Positions 44,201 through 51,670 of a stretch of 64,000 nt of DNA are shown in pieces. A model generated the notes under the pieces. It was not told the origin of the DNA. It worked only from the letters and a program-made list of their open reading frames with translations, and did no database searches. The DNA comes from Nostoc linckia NIES-25 (GTDB lineage Bacteria; Cyanobacteriota; Cyanobacteriia; Cyanobacteriales; Nostocaceae): assembly GCF_002368035.1 (NCBI RefSeq), contig NZ_AP018222.1:1247107-1311106 (forward strand), read 5' to 3'. The position numbers and the translations under genes were made by a program. Every line of letters starts with the position of its first letter. Position 1 is the first letter of the stretch.

Positions 44201-44315
44201 AAGATTTACCCGCACCATTGGAACCAGAAATACAAGCCGTATGCAAACCACGAAAATCTAAAGTTGCATCACGGTAACTAAGGAAGTTTTTGAGGATAAG
44301 TTGTACTGGGATCAT
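41289..44315 (-). CDS. sbcC: SbcC-type SMC-like exonuclease subunit
   Basis: A 1008-residue ABC-type ATPase. The N-terminus has Walker A ISGSNGAGKSSLLEAITWA; long coiled coils flank a zinc hook CPLC (in NPDALCPLCERPLDEHHW, about residue 495). The C-terminus carries the signature YSGGEAFRINFAIRLALAKL and Walker B LLIVDEGFGTQD. With SbcD (a Mn-dependent nuclease) it forms the bacterial Mre11-Rad50 complex that opens hairpins and processes DNA ends. No sbcD is in the window. Length fits the family. It appears monocistronic. Confidence 0.95.
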   Translation of the reverse strand: MIPVQLILKNFLSYRDATLDFRGLHTACISGSNGAGKSSLLEAITWAIWGESRASAEDDVIYSGAKEVRVDFIFQSNQQTYRVIRTRIRGASSVLEFQIETPSGFRPLTGKGVRATQDSILEHIKLDYDTFINSAYLRQGRADEFMLKRPTERKEILAELLKLNQYDDLEERAKESSRQFKARAEELERSLDSIKIQLQQQKTTEAQRDQLEAELNQLQQVQAFDNIQLQSLQVVQHQRQNWEQQLNFVKQQYQNLNQDCDRLQQEQLAVGSQLSQIEKILDREAEIKAGYAQYQSLQSQEEAMSAKFEEYSRAGQSRQQKQQQLTKQIQEIERQLQQAQAQLEALQQQEREIQQTLTKSGEVEAALSQLGAARNHLAHLDRLQMQVAPLLQQRAALQSQLDRTHAGLVARLEQLQNTENQLERQQRRQPQLQQAVMDVAIQIEELDKKRVYLQRVQEKGQERRHFIERLQAHQRDYEKLLGELEQKLQMLQNPDALCPLCERPLDEHHWSRVVEKTQTELDDTQGQFWVVREQMAVSDREIQVLRQEYREISQQLAIYDGLREQRGQLAAQLEATTDVQHQLEQIAAEKQHLERSLQAGDYAPEQQAELRKLDQYLQQVNYNEQDHALARSEVERWRWAEIKQSQIKDATKRQAQLAARKPEILTSIAELQARIQLEQTNSECAKQIAALERHIVEIGYSSELHNNLRIGVKQAQSWHLRYQQLLAAQQQYPQLQTRLQELEESRGVRITERQKLANQIESIIEQLQATANPSAQIQALEQQLSIRRRQLDEQIAKLGRLEQLAHQLQTLQIQYEQQYKQLQSCKHEQRVYQELAQAFGKNGIQTLMIENVLPQLEAETNQLLSRLSANQFHVQFITQKAGRHGKSTKKNAKLIDTLDILIADSRGTRAYETYSGGEAFRINFAIRLALAKLLAQRAGAALQLLIVDEGFGTQDAEGCDRLIAAINAIASDFACILTVTHMPHLKEAFQARIEVNKTQQGSQLSLSI

Positions 44316-44667
44316 TCACGCTATGGCGCCACATCTACTTTTAATCATTAAGAGTACAGATGCACTGTTTGTTAGTTTAGCTATCTAGATATCAGGTTTC
44401 TAGTCCTGAAGACATCAATTTTACAAAAATTTACAATTTGATGAGTGAATTTTTCTTGTTGCATGAATAATTTTTGCTCTATTCAGAAAAAAATTAAACA
44501 GTCGCAAAGACTCTCCTTTATTTCTTGGTACTGGCGAAGAATAAAAAATCAAAAGAGATGGGGAGGATAAGGGAGATATTAATTGTCCATATTCTTTATT
44601 GCTAGATGCTATATCTGAACCAACTTAGTATATGGAACTTCTATTTGATTTTTGAACTAACTCGTTC

Positions 44668-44871
44668 TCAACTGGATTCCCCACCCCTAACTCCCCTAGC
44701 TATTACTTGACGAGGTATCAACAGTCCAATATATTTACCTAGAGCAATGAGGAAGCTCAATATGCGATGGGGATAAATCGCCAATGTGGCAGTAAAAATC
44801 AGCACAAATGTGATGCTGAGATGATATCCTGGCGATCGCTTTGCTATTTTCCAAGTTGCTAAACCAGGCAA
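44668..44871 (-). pseudogene. possible C-terminal remnant of a membrane protein
   Basis: A 67-codon frame with a hydrophobic stretch (LSITFVLIFTATLAIYPHR then FLIALGKYIGLLIP). Its last 18 residues run into heptamer repeat DNA. The GKYIGLLIPR-coding segment recurs, as a short fragment (GTYIGLLIPR), at 45999-46034 on the same strand. This suggests two remnants of one lost gene or a duplicated border. I do not recognise the parent family. Confidence 0.35.
44712..44747. repeat. 36-base direct repeat, left copy
   Basis: GAGGTATCAACAG-CCAATATAT-TACCTA-AGCAA matches 45999-46034 with a few substitutions. The pair brackets the methyltransferase gene. Confidence 0.7.
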
Positions 44872-44942
44872 AATTCAGAATTCTGACTCCTGACTCCTGA
44901 ATTCTGTTTTGTTAAAATTTCAAATACTCAGGCAGTAATCCG

Positions 44943-45908
44943 ATGATCGAAAAAACAGTAAAAGTAATAAAAGGCGAATTATTGCCAGATGGAGATTATG
45001 TTTCACCAGGATTTTCCATTATTCAGCCAGATTCATGTTTTCCTAATATGATTTTAGGAAATACATACGATAGTTTTTGGTTTTATCTGCGGCGTGATAT
45101 TCCTCACAACTGGTACGTAGATCGGCGACAGCCGGGTACAGGATTTGTTAGCAGAGATGAAGCTCATATTCTGTACAATACAGCCTTAAAATTTCAGGGT
45201 AAGAAAGCTTTAGAAATAGGATGTTGGATGGGTTGGTCAGCTTGTCATCTAGCTTTAGGAGGAGTTGAGCTAGATGTTATCGATCCGATGCTATCCACAG
45301 AATTATTTTATGAAAGCGTTACAGATTCGCTCAAGTCGGCCGGCGTCAAGGAATCTGTAAATCTCATACCAGGATATAGTCCCCAAGCAGTAGAAGAGTT
45401 AGCAAATAAATTTCAACGTAAATGGTCATTGATATTTATAGATGGTCACCACGAAACACCAGCGCCACTCAATGATGTAATGATTTGCGAACGATTTGCC
45501 GAACCAGATGCATTAATTTTATTTCACGATTTGGCTTCTCCCGATGTTGGTGAAGGTTTGGACTACCTGAAAAACAAAGGCTGGAACACAATGGTATATC
45601 AAACTATGCAAATCATGGGAGTTGCATGGCGTGGAAATGTTGAACCAGTAATACATCAACCAGATCCTGAAATTAACTGGCGCTTACCTCCACATTTACA
45701 AAAGTATTCTGTTAGCGGTTCAATCCCAAATTGGACGGAAGATAAATCTGGAAAAATGCTCAAATCACTCCGAACAAAGACTTTATTAAATCAAGCAAAG
45801 TTATTATCGCTGTATAGCCACGTAGAGCAACTATATTATTATGTTTCTTGGCTACCACAAATGTTAAAACAGGCGATCGCCAAAAAGAAACCCCAGGAAC
45901 GCTACTGA
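44943..45908 (+). CDS. class I SAM-dependent methyltransferase
   Basis: A 321-residue protein of the Methyltransf_24 type. The SAM-binding motif I is ALEIGCWMGWSACHLALGG (about residues 95-113), followed by LDVIDPML at the end of strand 2. SLIFIDGHHETPAPLNDVMI and ALILFHDLASPDVGEGL resemble the metal/substrate site of this family. A preceding LRRDIPHNWYVDRRQPGTGF segment and a helical C-terminus are not assigned. Such enzymes often act on glycans or natural products. It lies in an accessory patch, bracketed by 36-base direct repeats, and may be an acquired gene. Substrate unknown. Confidence 0.8.
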   Translation: MIEKTVKVIKGELLPDGDYVSPGFSIIQPDSCFPNMILGNTYDSFWFYLRRDIPHNWYVDRRQPGTGFVSRDEAHILYNTALKFQGKKALEIGCWMGWSACHLALGGVELDVIDPMLSTELFYESVTDSLKSAGVKESVNLIPGYSPQAVEELANKFQRKWSLIFIDGHHETPAPLNDVMICERFAEPDALILFHDLASPDVGEGLDYLKNKGWNTMVYQTMQIMGVAWRGNVEPVIHQPDPEINWRLPPHLQKYSVSGSIPNWTEDKSGKMLKSLRTKTLLNQAKLLSLYSHVEQLYYYVSWLPQMLKQAIAKKKPQERY

Positions 45909-45998
45909 TTAGCAAATCCTAAGAATATCTTGATGGGATGGGTAAATCGCCCGTCCTACTATTGTGAAATAGTTAATGGCGATCGCTTGACCTAGATC

Positions 45999-46034
45999 GA
46001 GGTATCAACAGGCCAATATATGTACCTAAAGCAA
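45999..46034. repeat. 36-base direct repeat, right copy
   Basis: Matches 44712-44747. The first codons of the NACHT remnant at 46020 (MYLKQ) fall in this repeat, so its present start codon is not the original. Confidence 0.7.
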
Positions 46035-46262
46035 ATTTTGTTAAATCTAAAAATTGCGGGCGATAAACAAAAAGAATTGCTTAAGCAGTATTATGAAGCT
46101 AATAAGTTTTTAGTGGATTGCCTAAATACTGATTGTTATGTCAGTCGTGAAGTACGAAAGCAAATAAAAGATACCTTGCTATTACCGATCGCAAAAATTA
46201 AGAAAATAGCTAAGCGATCGAGACCAGGTAATTCTTACTATTTATTTGCCAAAAATTCTTGA
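46020..46262 (+). pseudogene. C-terminal remnant of a NACHT-type NTPase
   Basis: The 80-codon frame contains ELLKQYYEANKFLVDCLNTD then CYVSREVRKQIKDTLLLPIAKI, which resembles the conserved C-terminal helical segment of cyanobacterial NACHT NTPases (conflict/defence type). The NACHT ATPase domain is absent and the frame begins inside a direct repeat, so this is a leftover of a lost gene. The match is from memory of the family; it could also be a small protein using the same helical domain. Confidence 0.5.
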
Positions 46263-46654
46263 ACAGTCATAATCTCAATACCTCTCCAGGGGTTTAGCAC
46301 AAGTAAATCATCATCTCCACTAACAATACACTCTGCTTTAGAACTGACTGCTAATTCCAGATATTTGTTATCTTTTGGGTCTCGACATTCATCAATATAT
46401 TCAGTCACGTCAATCAACTGAGCATTTTCTGTTAAATTTTCTAGAAATTATTGCCTTCTTTTTTTGGTGATATACTTATCAAATTTGGGACGATATAAAA
46501 CTTCTTCTAATTCCAATAAAACAGAATTTGATAATACGATAATGCCAATATCTTGAGCTAGATCTAATGCCTGACGTGGTTTGCTTTGACTAAAAAAAAA
46601 TGCACTAATCAGTACGTTAGTATCAAAAACAAACTGTCGATTATTCGTCATCAT
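46238..46654 (-). pseudogene. PIN-domain toxin gene broken by one in-frame stop
   Basis: From ATG 46654 the frame reads MTNNRQFVFDTNVLISAFFF (PIN start with its Asp) through LSNSVLLELEEVLYRPKFDKYITKKRRQ, then TAA at 46448-46450. The same frame then continues FLENLTENAQLIDVTEYIDE, CRDPKDNKYLELAVSS, CIVSGDDDLLVLNPWRGIEI and ends at 46238. That completes the PIN fold with its remaining acidic residues (COG1569-type toxin, 138 codons). The stop sits where relatives have Glu or similar, so a single GAA-to-TAA change is likely. The 68-residue product lacks half the active site. Its antitoxin gene is intact and overlaps by 14 bases. Confidence 0.8.
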
Positions 46655-46889
46655 TCAAAATCGATTGTAAGATATCAGACGTTAATCCTCGCTCTTGTGC
46701 CTCAAGACTAGCTTTATCCATCGTGTTTTTTAAACGTGCAATGCTTTCTTGTCTCTTAGTTGTAAATTGAAACTGCATAATTGCCGCAATCTTAAGTTGC
46801 AATTGTTCGCGTTCTTCTTCAATGGCATTGCGGTATGCCTGTGCTAATTCAAAGAGAACTTTGATAGTAATTTCTTCTTTAGTAATCAT
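46641..46889 (-). CDS. antitoxin partner of the broken PIN toxin
   Basis: An 82-residue helical, charged protein (MITKEEITIKVLFELAQAYR, AAIMQFQFTTKRQESIARLK, GLTSDILQSILNDDE). It overlaps the PIN toxin start by 14 bases, the normal antitoxin-first arrangement for this PIN family. No DNA-binding motif is obvious. It appears intact, consistent with toxin loss before antitoxin loss. Confidence 0.7.
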   Translation of the reverse strand: MITKEEITIKVLFELAQAYRNAIEEEREQLQLKIAAIMQFQFTTKRQESIARLKNTMDKASLEAQERGLTSDILQSILNDDE

Positions 46890-46919
46890 GGCGTGTTCGC
46901 TTCCATCTCCTATCTACTT

Positions 46920-47198
46920 TTATTCCACTTGCTTTTTATCTAATGCTGAGTTTTCAGGTAACTGCCAAGAACGCCCTTGACAATAAACATAACCATTGGC
47001 GATAGAGATACCAAACATTTGTCGCATGATTCTGGTTGCTTCTTTCCTCTCTTCATCTGTCAAGCAATCCTGACCTTTGAAACCTGCTCGATAATGTCTA
47101 GGATTACCACCAGCTTCTACATAACGCTGCTTACCAATTTCTAAAATTTCTTGGAACCTTGCATACTTTTGTTTTTGATCTTCAGTCCAATTTGCCAT
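46920..47198 (-). CDS. small hypothetical protein
   Basis: 92 residues from ATG 47198 (MANWTEDQKQKYARFQEILE); a longer frame from 47213 exists but runs into the preceding stop region. Charged N-terminal helix, then GGNPRHYRAGFKGQDCLT, DEERKEATRIMRQMFG and GYVYCQGRSWQLPENS. No known domain recognised. It starts 2 bases after the stop of the 59-residue ORF at 47201-47380, implying coupled translation. It sits beside a toxin-antitoxin pair on the same strand and may be a further component or an unrelated accessory gene. Confidence 0.65.
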   Translation of the reverse strand: MANWTEDQKQKYARFQEILEIGKQRYVEAGGNPRHYRAGFKGQDCLTDEERKEATRIMRQMFGISIANGYVYCQGRSWQLPENSALDKKQVE

Positions 47199-47200
47199 AA

Positions 47201-47380
47201 TTACAAGTCCCAACTAGTCGGAACAATATCACCATTTTGCAAAATCATAGCAATCGGCAAGACTGGGCTGGGCGTATTTATATACCAATTGCCACTATCT
47301 TCATCATAGAACGTATTACCAAGTAAATCTAGGGTAGTCAGTGCGTTAATAATTAAATATTGCGCTTCACTCGGTTCCAT
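47201..47380 (-). CDS. 59-residue ORF coupled to the following small gene
   Basis: The frame begins MEPSEAQYLIINALTTLDLL, continues GNTFYDEDSGNWYINT and ends QNGDIVPTSWDL. Its TAA is separated by only two bases from the ATG of the 92-residue gene, giving TAATTATG. The sequence looks protein-like (mixed amphipathic helix and aromatic strand residues). I do not recognise the family. It is short, so expression is not certain. Confidence 0.5.
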   Translation of the reverse strand: MEPSEAQYLIINALTTLDLLGNTFYDEDSGNWYINTPSPVLPIAMILQNGDIVPTSWDL

Positions 47381-47877
47381 CAGGAATTACTCTACAAATT
47401 GGCTCTCGCAATTCTAAAGGAAAGAGAAAGTATTTTCCAAGTCTTAGTAAATAATATATAGTAATCGGCTTTGATTTTTGAGCTTACTTGGCTTAGTAGC
47501 GAGTAAGTCGTAGGATATAGGGAATGGAAAAGAAGCTTTTCGAGTTAGAAAAAAGCAAATACAGGTCTTATATAATGGAAGTAATAGTTCGCAATGGCGT
47601 AAGTATCTGGACGTAAGCAATAAAGCAAAGTTAGGAAACAATTAAACTAATTTAGCGTCATCAAGAGTATCTTGCCTCCTATTTAGTAACGCAGATTAGG
47701 AGAGTAAAAATTGTGACAACCCATACCTCCGAACGGCTACGCTTACGCACATACTTATAGTCAAATAAGTGCTTTTACCTTCGGAATATGACTAAAGTCA
47801 TGTTCAAGAATAGTCTGAAACAAACTCAGTAAACCCTCGTCATTACACACATAACATACATAAAGGTCAACTCACCT
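47381..47877. other. 500-base spacer upstream of the exported paralogue pair
   Basis: No repeat family or convincing gene seen; a 65-codon minus-strand frame (47444-47641) shows no protein-like features. The divergent promoters for the small ORFs and for the gene at 47878 should lie here. Confidence 0.45.
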
Positions 47878-48561
47878 ATGGCTCATCTACATCGATGGAA
47901 ATCTGGAACTGCTGCACTCATGGCAATGGCTGTTACCACCACCGTCGTTGCTCCCATGATTCCCTTTGCTCCTGCTAATGCACAATACAATGTTGGGCAA
48001 TATGGAAACGTTACCATTCCTTCTGGAGTGAATCTTCCTGTTAACTACGAAAAAGAAACAATTACTATTGCTCCTGGGGAAAGTAAATCCGTAACCTTGA
48101 GAATCGCGAGTAACATTACTGACAGGAATAGAAACGTCTTAATTCCTGCTGGTACTAAAGTAATTGGACGCCTAGAACCTGTGGATCTAGATGGTTATTC
48201 AAGAGATGATGATAACCAAGGAAAAGGCGTGCGGTTTGTAGCCCAAGAATTAGAATTTTCTAATGGTCGCCGTCAGTCAATTAATGCTACTTCTCGGACA
48301 TACACCACAACTCAAAGAGTGAAACAAGGGCCTAGCACAGGTCAAGTGTTAACTGATGCAGGTCTTGGTGCAGGTGCTGGTCTTTTGGGTTCACTAATTA
48401 CTGGTAATAACAGAGTTGACGATCTGAAACCTGTGATTGGTGCGGCTGCGGGTGCAGGAGCAAGCGTCCTGTTGCGGAAAAAAGAAACCAATGCGTTTGT
48501 TATCAAACCTGCACAGGATTTGAGGCTGACACTGAATTCTAACTTAACTTTATACCGCTAA
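47878..48561 (+). CDS. exported TrbI/VirB10-like beta-domain protein
   Basis: A 227-residue protein with signal peptide (MAHLHRWKSGTAALMAMAVT, cleavage probably after NAQ). The mature part (VTIPSGVNLPVNYEKETI, NVLIPAGTKVIGRLEPVD, GVRFVAQELEFSNGRR) resembles the beta-rich C-terminal domain of TrbI/VirB10 proteins. It is followed by a Gly/Ala zipper (GLGAGAGLLGSLITG, GAAAGAGASVLL) and a final strand (LRLTLNSNLTLYR). It shares signal peptide and the whole domain with the protein at 49017-50258. No other conjugation genes are nearby, so an envelope role is more likely. Confidence 0.75.
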   Translation: MAHLHRWKSGTAALMAMAVTTTVVAPMIPFAPANAQYNVGQYGNVTIPSGVNLPVNYEKETITIAPGESKSVTLRIASNITDRNRNVLIPAGTKVIGRLEPVDLDGYSRDDDNQGKGVRFVAQELEFSNGRRQSINATSRTYTTTQRVKQGPSTGQVLTDAGLGAGAGLLGSLITGNNRVDDLKPVIGAAAGAGASVLLRKKETNAFVIKPAQDLRLTLNSNLTLYR

Positions 48562-49016
48562 TAGGTTTAACTTGATTTAAGTTGTGAATTTAATCATCAG
48601 TCAATAGGCGATCGCCACTTTAACTATAGTGTGCGATCGCCTTCATTTTTAACCTAAAAAAATCTATTTCTGTGCAACTATTCTATATGTGCATCGTCTT
48701 AAGAACTATCTAGACTTTGGGACTAATTACAGCATAATTCAGGCTCTAGAAGTTAAACAAGCTTTCCACATACATCTCAGACGAACCGTTGTATACTGCA
48801 CTTCGTTGAAACTTGCTTTAGCGATCAGAGTTAATAGCTAAAAGGCTAATTAGCCTATTATCTACTGCCTAGATAGTTGGACAGATATTTTTTATTTTAG
48901 TCGTATTCTTCAAGGAATATTGTTTAGAAAAAATCTAAACTAATGGGAACATCAAACTTCAGCAATTGTCTAATAAATTAACAGTAAAAAAATAAATTTA
49001 ATGGAGTAAAAAAGCA
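48562..49016. other. 450-base spacer between the paralogues
   Basis: A HIP1-based hairpin (48606-48642) follows the first gene; the rest is AT-rich and should contain the promoter of the SLH gene. No other feature seen. Confidence 0.5.
48606..48642 (+). terminator. HIP1-containing hairpin terminator
   Basis: Arms AGGCGATCGC / GCGATCGCCT with a 17-base loop that itself pairs partly (ACT/AGT), followed by TCATTTTT. It lies 45 bases after the stop of the TrbI-like gene. Confidence 0.6.
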
Positions 49017-50258
49017 ATGTTTAGTTTAAATCGTTGGCAATCTGGAACAGCAGCACTCATGGCTTTAAGCGTTACAGTTGGAACTGTAGCACCCTTTGTG
49101 ACAGCTGCACCTTCTTTTGCTCAAACTACTTTTTCTGATGTTTCATCTAATTATTGGGCAGCACCATTTATTCAACAATTATCACAACGAGGTGTAATTG
49201 CCGGATTTCCTGATGGTAGTTTCCGCCCTGAAGAAGCAGTAACACGCGCTCAATTTGCCGCTATGGTGAATAAAGCTTTCCAAAAAGCACAACAGCGATC
49301 GCCAATCAGCTTTACTGATGTGCCTAGCAACTATTGGGCATACAGCGCCATTCAGCAAGCTTATACCATTGGTTTCTTATCAGGATATCCCGGCAATCGC
49401 TTTGAGCCTAACCAAGCTATTCCCCGCCAACAGGTTTTAGTTTCCCTCGCTAACGGTTTGGAATATAGTGCTAGCGGTAATACCGAAAGCACTCTGCAAT
49501 ACTTCAACGATGCTTCTAACATTGCTAGCTACGCCCGTAGCCCAATTGCAGCGGCGACTGAGAAGCAAATCGTGGTCAACTATCCAAACGTGAAGTTCCT
49601 GAATCCAACTGCAACCGCCACTCGCGCCCAAGTAGCAGCTTTTATTTACCAAGCATTGGTTAGTTCTAATCAAGCCTCAGCAATTAACTCGCCCTACATC
49701 GTAGCTCTTGGGAATACTACCCCAACACCTGTATCTGTGACCATTCCTCAAGGAACTGCTATTCCTGTTAAGTATGACAAGGCAGAAAAAATTCTCGTCA
49801 CCAAGGACGAAACAGCACCTTTGACACTGACTGTATCCCAAAGCGTGGTTACCCAAGATGGATCTGTGGTGATTCCTGCTGGTAGCCAAGTTATCGGTCA
49901 ACTCAAACCTGCTACAGGCGGTTCTCAATTCGTTGCTGAAAAACTAGTTTTGACTACAGGTCAAGAATATCAACTTAACGCTAGTTCTGAAGTGATTACC
50001 AAGACTGAAACCGTCAAAAAGGGTACTAGTGCCGGGTCGATTATTAAGGATACTGTGTTGGGCGCAGGAGCCGCCGCTGCGGTATCTGCTGTCACAGGCG
50101 ATCGCGCCATTGCCACAGAAGAAGTTTTAGGTGGTGCTGGTATCGGTGCATTGATTGGTTTATTCTTCGGTAGAAATAGTGTTGACTTAATCGCAATTGA
50201 CCCAAATACCGATTTACAAATGACAATCAATCAAAACTTGTTGGTTTCACTCAAATAG
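49017..50258 (+). CDS. SLH-domain surface protein with TrbI-like C-terminal domain
   Basis: A 413-residue protein. Signal peptide (FSLNRWQSGTAALMALSVTV, cleavage probably after SFA). Three S-layer homology motifs follow at about 38-80 (FSDVSSNYWAAPFIQQLSQR), 98-142 (FTDVPSNYWAYSAIQQAY) and 160-212. From about 233 it matches its neighbour: VTIPQGTAIPVKYDKAEKI, VVIPAGSQVIGQLKPATG, FVAEKLVLTTGQ, a Gly/Ala zipper (VLGAGAAAAVSAVTG, GAGIGALIGLFFG) and the final LQMTINQNLLVSLK. SLH motifs anchor proteins to peptidoglycan-linked polymers, so this looks like an anchored version of the 227-residue protein. Tandem duplication with domain gain or loss is the likely history. Confidence 0.85.
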   Translation: MFSLNRWQSGTAALMALSVTVGTVAPFVTAAPSFAQTTFSDVSSNYWAAPFIQQLSQRGVIAGFPDGSFRPEEAVTRAQFAAMVNKAFQKAQQRSPISFTDVPSNYWAYSAIQQAYTIGFLSGYPGNRFEPNQAIPRQQVLVSLANGLEYSASGNTESTLQYFNDASNIASYARSPIAAATEKQIVVNYPNVKFLNPTATATRAQVAAFIYQALVSSNQASAINSPYIVALGNTTPTPVSVTIPQGTAIPVKYDKAEKILVTKDETAPLTLTVSQSVVTQDGSVVIPAGSQVIGQLKPATGGSQFVAEKLVLTTGQEYQLNASSEVITKTETVKKGTSAGSIIKDTVLGAGAAAAVSAVTGDRAIATEEVLGGAGIGALIGLFFGRNSVDLIAIDPNTDLQMTINQNLLVSLK

Positions 50259-50322
50259 TCATTTGTCATTAGTCATTGGTCATTAGTATTTACAAAGGAC
50301 AAATGACAACGGACAAATGACT
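50257..50322. terminator. hairpin between convergent SLH and kinase genes
   Basis: AGTCATTTGTC / GACAAATGACT arms enclose TCATTAG/TCATTGG heptamers. The arms overlap both stop codons, so it probably terminates both genes. Confidence 0.5.
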
Positions 50323-51670
50323 AACTCTCAACTTCTGGCAACCAAATAATAAATGTAGTTCCCGGCCTATTCGGTGAAGTTAATTTAGAGTTGATTGCAG
50401 GGCTGAAAACCTCGATTTCGCCCTGCATTTGTTCGATTAACTGTTTAGCGATCGCTAACCCCAAACCCGTACCGGGAATTTCTGTTTGCGCTTGTACGCC
50501 CCGGTAATGTCGTTCTCCAAGATGCTCTAAGTCTTCCGATGGAATGCCAGGCCCGTTGTCACTGATGACAATTCCTTGAAAATTACCTTTTTGTTCCCCA
50601 GCCTGAATCAAAATTCTACCACCACTAGGAGTGTATTTCAATGCATTATCGATGATGTTATTTAACACTTCTCGTAATGCTTTGATGTTGGCACGTACTA
50701 AAGGTAAATTGTGCTTAAATTCGGTTATCAGTTTTAGTTTGCGCTCTTGTGCTATTGCTTTAGCTGATATTAATAATGGTTCTAATATATCTGCTACCGA
50801 GCAATCAACAGCTTTATCTCCGGTTCCCGGCAATAAAAGAGGCGGCTTTGCATCTTTTTGCACAGTTGCTTCTAAAAATACTTCATCTGGCAGATGTCGT
50901 GGTGCTAAATCTGTGTCTGCCAAGTCAATTACTTGCTCAAATTGTTGCAATAATTCTTGTAGGCGATCGCTTTCTCGCACGATGCTATTTGCTACATCCC
51001 GATTAGTATCTGCTGGTCGCAGTCGCTTTAATAAAAGTTTACCAAAAGTCCGTAATGCTGTTAATGGGTTACGAAACTGATGCAACAGGTTATCTAACAA
51101 ATCCTGCTGTTTTTCTTGAAGAATTTGTTGTTCGTGGAGTTGGTGTTGTAACCATGCTCGCCGCTGATCTAAAATGCAAGCGATCGCCAGTGTTTGGGCT
51201 ATGTGTTGAATCTGACTTTGCTCGCGTTCATTCCATTCTCGGTCTTTTCTACCAGTTACTAGCAACCCCATCATCACACCTTCATAAACCAAAGGTAAAA
51301 CAATTTGGTTACCACTGAGTAAATATTCCTCTTGTAAATAAGGCCCGGACGCATCCGGTATCTCAGATTCCGCCGACGAAGTTGAAGAATCCAATCCTGG
51401 TGTTAATAACCTTTGGCGATCGTTGGGTAATACCAATGCATTACCAACTCGAAGCTGCTTAGGTAATGTGGCGGCACTTTCCTCTGCTTGCGGTAATAAT
51501 GCTGTTTCCGGATAAATCATTACAGGAATCAGTTTTGCCTCACCAGAGGGAGTTTCTACCAATTCTTGTGTTAGGTACACAATACTTAAAGTTGCTCCCA
51601 GCCCTTGGGCCAGCAGTGCTATTTGCTCTCGGCATAGAGCAAGAAAATCAGAACTGGCAGACATTAACAT
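50321..51670 (-). CDS. hik2: GAF-domain histidine kinase of the Hik2/CSK type
   Basis: A 449-residue soluble kinase (an alternative start is Met3). An N-terminal GAF domain (about 8-165) includes Cys13 in FLALCREQIALLAQGLG, in the region reported to carry an iron-sulfur-linked Cys in CSK/Hik2. The H-box is unusual, LDNLLHQFRNPLTALRTFGK with H197. The HATPase_c domain has LREVLNNIIDNALKYTPSGG, VISDNGPGIP and GTGLGLAIAKQLIEQM. Hik2, the cyanobacterial homologue of chloroplast sensor kinase, links plastoquinone redox state and salt to photosystem gene expression. The assignment rests on the GAF plus HQFRNP pattern. It is convergent with the SLH gene and not near a response regulator. Confidence 0.75.
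   Translation of the reverse strand: MLMSASSDFLALCREQIALLAQGLGATLSIVYLTQELVETPSGEAKLIPVMIYPETALLPQAEESAATLPKQLRVGNALVLPNDRQRLLTPGLDSSTSSAESEIPDASGPYLQEEYLLSGNQIVLPLVYEGVMMGLLVTGRKDREWNEREQSQIQHIAQTLAIACILDQRRAWLQHQLHEQQILQEKQQDLLDNLLHQFRNPLTALRTFGKLLLKRLRPADTNRDVANSIVRESDRLQELLQQFEQVIDLADTDLAPRHLPDEVFLEATVQKDAKPPLLLPGTGDKAVDCSVADILEPLLISAKAIAQERKLKLITEFKHNLPLVRANIKALREVLNNIIDNALKYTPSGGRILIQAGEQKGNFQGIVISDNGPGIPSEDLEHLGERHYRGVQAQTEIPGTGLGLAIAKQLIEQMQGEIEVFSPAINSKLTSPNRPGTTFIIWLPEVES

Larger units (their letters stand above)
44316..44942. other. spacer with a coding remnant and a flanking repeat
   Basis: Holds the short frame 44668-44871 (minus), a 36-base segment (44712-44747) repeated at 45999-46034, and a GAATTCTGACTCCTGA-type repeat just before the methyltransferase. 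Nothing else is supported. Confidence 0.5.

Noticed and set aside
47444..47641. 65-codon minus-strand ORF
   Set aside because: No ribosome binding site, no conserved pattern, located in an AT-rich promoter region.
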